The notes beneath the pieces are model-generated. The model searched no databases and had not been told where the DNA came from. It worked only from the letters and a program-made list of their open reading frames with translations. A program made the position numbers and the translations under genes. This document shows, one piece after another, positions 62,254 through 64,000 of a stretch of DNA of 64,000 nucleotides (the first letter of the stretch is position 1; each line of letters starts with the position of its first letter). Source of the DNA: Saccharothrix algeriensis (GTDB lineage Bacteria > Actinomycetota > Actinomycetes > Mycobacteriales > Pseudonocardiaceae); contig NZ_JAFBCL010000001.1 in NCBI RefSeq assembly GCF_016907655.1, positions 1,860,001 to 1,924,000 of the forward strand. The letters run 5' to 3'.

Positions 62254-64000
62254 TTGTCAAGCCCCTCCGACGACCTCCGACTCGCGGACATCGAGTCGGA
62301 GCAGGAATACGTGTCGATGCTGTACGGCAGGCTGGACGACCTCCGCGAGCAGAGCTCCAAGCGGCTGGCGGGAGCGCTGCGGGAAACCGGCGGCACCCAC
62401 CAGATGCGCTCCGAGCGGGACACCTCGGTGGCCATGTACTCCGACCAGCTCGCCCAGTACAGCGCGGTGGAGAACGGTTTGTGCTTCGGCCGGCTGGACT
62501 TCCACGCCGACGACCGCTGCTACATCGGCCGGATCGGCTTGTTCGACGAGGAAAAGGAGTACGAGCCGCTGCTGATGGACTGGCGCGCGCCCGCCGCGCG
62601 GCCGTTCTACCTGGCCACCGCCGCCGCGCCGGACGGCGTGCGCCGCCGCCGCCACCTGCGCACCAAGCAGCGCAAGGTGGTCGGCCTCGACGACGAGGTG
62701 CTCGACATCGGCTCGGTCGACCCGTCGCGCCCGTCGGAGGGGCTGACCGGCGAGGCGACCCTGCTGGCGGCGGTCAACGCCAGCCGCACCGGGCAGATGG
62801 GCGACATCGTCGCCACCATCCAGGCCGAGCAGGACCGGATCATCCGCACCGAGCTGAACGGCGTGGTCGTCGTGCAGGGCGGGCCGGGCACCGGCAAGAC
62901 CGCGGTCGCGCTGCACCGCGCCGCGTACCTGCTCTACACGCACCGGCGGCAGCTGGCCAAGCGCGGCGTGCTGGTGGTGGGGCCGAACCCGACGTTCCTG
63001 CGCTACATCGGGCAGGTGCTGCCGTCGCTGGGCGAGACCGGCGTGCTGCTGTCGACGGTGGGCGAGCTGTTCCCCGGCCTGACGGCGGTGGGCCGCGAGC
63101 CCGCCGCGACCGCCGCGCTGAAGGGCCGCATCGCGATGGCCGAGGTCGTGGCGCACGCGGTCAAGGACCGGCAGGAGGCGCCGGCCCTGGTGGAGGTGCC
63201 GTTCGAGCAGGACGTGCTGCGGCTGGACCGCCGGACCATCACCGCCGCGCGGGGCCGCGCGCGGCGCACCCGGCGCCCGCACAACGAGGCGCGCCGGACC
63301 TTCCAGCGCGAGGTCATCGCCGCGCTCGCCGCCCAGGCCGTCGCCCGGCTCGGCCGCCACCTGCTCGACCAGGCCGACGTCGACGACATCCGCCGCGAGC
63401 TGCGCGAGGACCCGGGCGTGCAGGCGGCGGTGGCGCGGCTGTGGCCGACGCTGACCCCGCAGCAGCTGCTGGAGGACCTGTACGCGACGCCGAAGCTGCT
63501 GGCCAAGGCGACCCCGAAGCTCACCGCCGAGGAGCGCGCCCTGCTCGCCCGCCCGCGCGGCGCGGAGTGGACGCCCGCGGACGTGCCGCTGCTGGACGAG
63601 GCGGCGGAACTGCTCGGCGAGGACGACACCGAGGCCAAGGCCCGCGCGGAGCGGCAGCGGCGGCAGGCGATCGACTACGCGCAGGGCGTGCTGGACATCC
63701 TCGACCTGGAGGACGACGCCGACCCGGACATCCTCATGGCGACCGACCTGGTGGACGCCTACCGGCTGGCCGAGCGGCACGGCGCGCAGCGCTACGAGAC
63801 CGCCGCCGAGCGCGCCGCGGCCGACCGGACGTGGACCTTCGGGCACGTCATCGTGGACGAGGCGCAGGAGCTGTCGGCGATGGCGTGGCGCACGCTGATG
63901 CGCCGCTGCCCCAGCAAGTCCATGACCGTGGTGGGCGACATCGCCCAGACCGGCGACGTCGCGGGCGCGTCCTCGTGGCACGAGGTGCTCTCGCCGTACG
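62254..64000 (+). CDS. helD: HelD/UvrD-like superfamily 1 helicase (5' part)
   Basis: The frame is open to the window edge (582 residues visible). The N-terminus is a coiled-coil-like 'DIESEQEYVSMLYGRLDDLREQ', followed by 'YIGRIGLFDEEKEYEPLLMDWRAPAARPFY', both typical of HelD. Walker A is 'VQGGPGTGKTAVALHRAAYLLY' and Walker B 'VIVDEAQELSAMAWRTLMRR', followed by 'MTVVGDIAQTGD'. HelD proteins bind RNA polymerase and free stalled complexes; some actinobacterial members (HelR) protect against rifamycins. The TTG at 62254 has GAGG four bases before it. The C-terminal helicase half is outside the window. Confidence 0.9.
   Translation, partial: MSSPSDDLRLADIESEQEYVSMLYGRLDDLREQSSKRLAGALRETGGTHQMRSERDTSVAMYSDQLAQYSAVENGLCFGRLDFHADDRCYIGRIGLFDEEKEYEPLLMDWRAPAARPFYLATAAAPDGVRRRRHLRTKQRKVVGLDDEVLDIGSVDPSRPSEGLTGEATLLAAVNASRTGQMGDIVATIQAEQDRIIRTELNGVVVVQGGPGTGKTAVALHRAAYLLYTHRRQLAKRGVLVVGPNPTFLRYIGQVLPSLGETGVLLSTVGELFPGLTAVGREPAATAALKGRIAMAEVVAHAVKDRQEAPALVEVPFEQDVLRLDRRTITAARGRARRTRRPHNEARRTFQREVIAALAAQAVARLGRHLLDQADVDDIRRELREDPGVQAAVARLWPTLTPQQLLEDLYATPKLLAKATPKLTAEERALLARPRGAEWTPADVPLLDEAAELLGEDDTEAKARAERQRRQAIDYAQGVLDILDLEDDADPDILMATDLVDAYRLAERHGAQRYETAAERAAADRTWTFGHVIVDEAQELSAMAWRTLMRRCPSKSMTVVGDIAQTGDVAGASSWHEVLSPY

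Noticed and set aside
62244..62265. A rifamycin-associated element at the helD start
   Set aside because: CAAGCCCC resembles one half of the element as I remember it, but the matching half is absent and the site overlaps the start codon rather than the promoter.

Overview
This window is high-GC actinobacterial chromosome. Gene content, GTG/TTG starts and gene order point to the Pseudonocardiales, perhaps an Actinosynnemataceae relative such as Saccharothrix or Actinosynnema; that placement is inference. From memory, the housekeeping backbone follows the Mycobacterium tuberculosis order Rv2192c to Rv2245: trpD and the cytochrome bc1/aa3 genes, asnB, an A-type Fe-S carrier, glycerate kinase, a DUF3043 protein, cobT/cobS, ilvE, leucyl aminopeptidase, the lipoyl E2 gene, lipB, lipA, ahpE, a DUF3052 protein, aceE, a PucR-type regulator and the fab operon. 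Genes absent from that backbone stand out as insertions.

Layout: 1-9.3 kb holds the respiratory chain (qcrBAC-ctaE leftwards, ctaC-ctaF leftwards) with trpD, a receiver-like protein, an RraB-like protein and a PlsC acyltransferase between. 9.3-19 kb holds asnB, erpA, glycerate kinase, an aldo/keto reductase, cobUTS for the end of cobalamin synthesis, and ilvE. 19.6-32.6 kb holds an amino acid permease, pepA, the lipoamide enzymes lpdA and sucB, a TIGR01777-type epimerase, a PAP2 phosphatase, lipB, lipA and a tRNA-Val. Lipoate is made by LipB and LipA and used by the two lipoyl domains of SucB, so the pathway and its client sit together. 32.6-36.7 kb holds ahpE, DUF3052 and aceE. 43.2-48 kb holds the pucR-type gene and fabD-fabH-acpP-fabF (type II fatty acid synthesis).

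Three accessory blocks interrupt this backbone. (1) 37-43 kb: a membrane protein joining a nucleotide-cyclase-like domain inside the cell to a binding-protein domain and a degenerate vWA-like domain outside, overlapping an orphan ABC-type binding lipoprotein; then pnuC, a 33-bp-periodic repeat tract and a secreted tripeptidyl-aminopeptidase-like hydrolase. (2) 49.2-55.4 kb: a SapB (ram/amf)-type class III lanthipeptide operon with LanKC, a 53-aa precursor, an intercistronic hairpin and two ABC half-transporters, lying between fabF and a DUF3145 gene. (3) 56.9-62 kb: membrane proteins of unknown role, a disulfide-reductase-family flavoprotein with its TetR neighbour, and the start of a HelD-type helicase.

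The most unusual non-coding signal is a family of three long palindromic elements (near 6.65, 19.13 and 19.42 kb). They share outer arms, internal-loop sequence, a 9-nt apical loop and a one-sided tail, while the 25-27 bp inner stems differ in sequence but remain perfectly paired. A second recurring signal is a TANNNT hexamer 6-8 nt before the start codon of several genes (including lipB, lipA and ilvE), consistent with leaderless transcripts.
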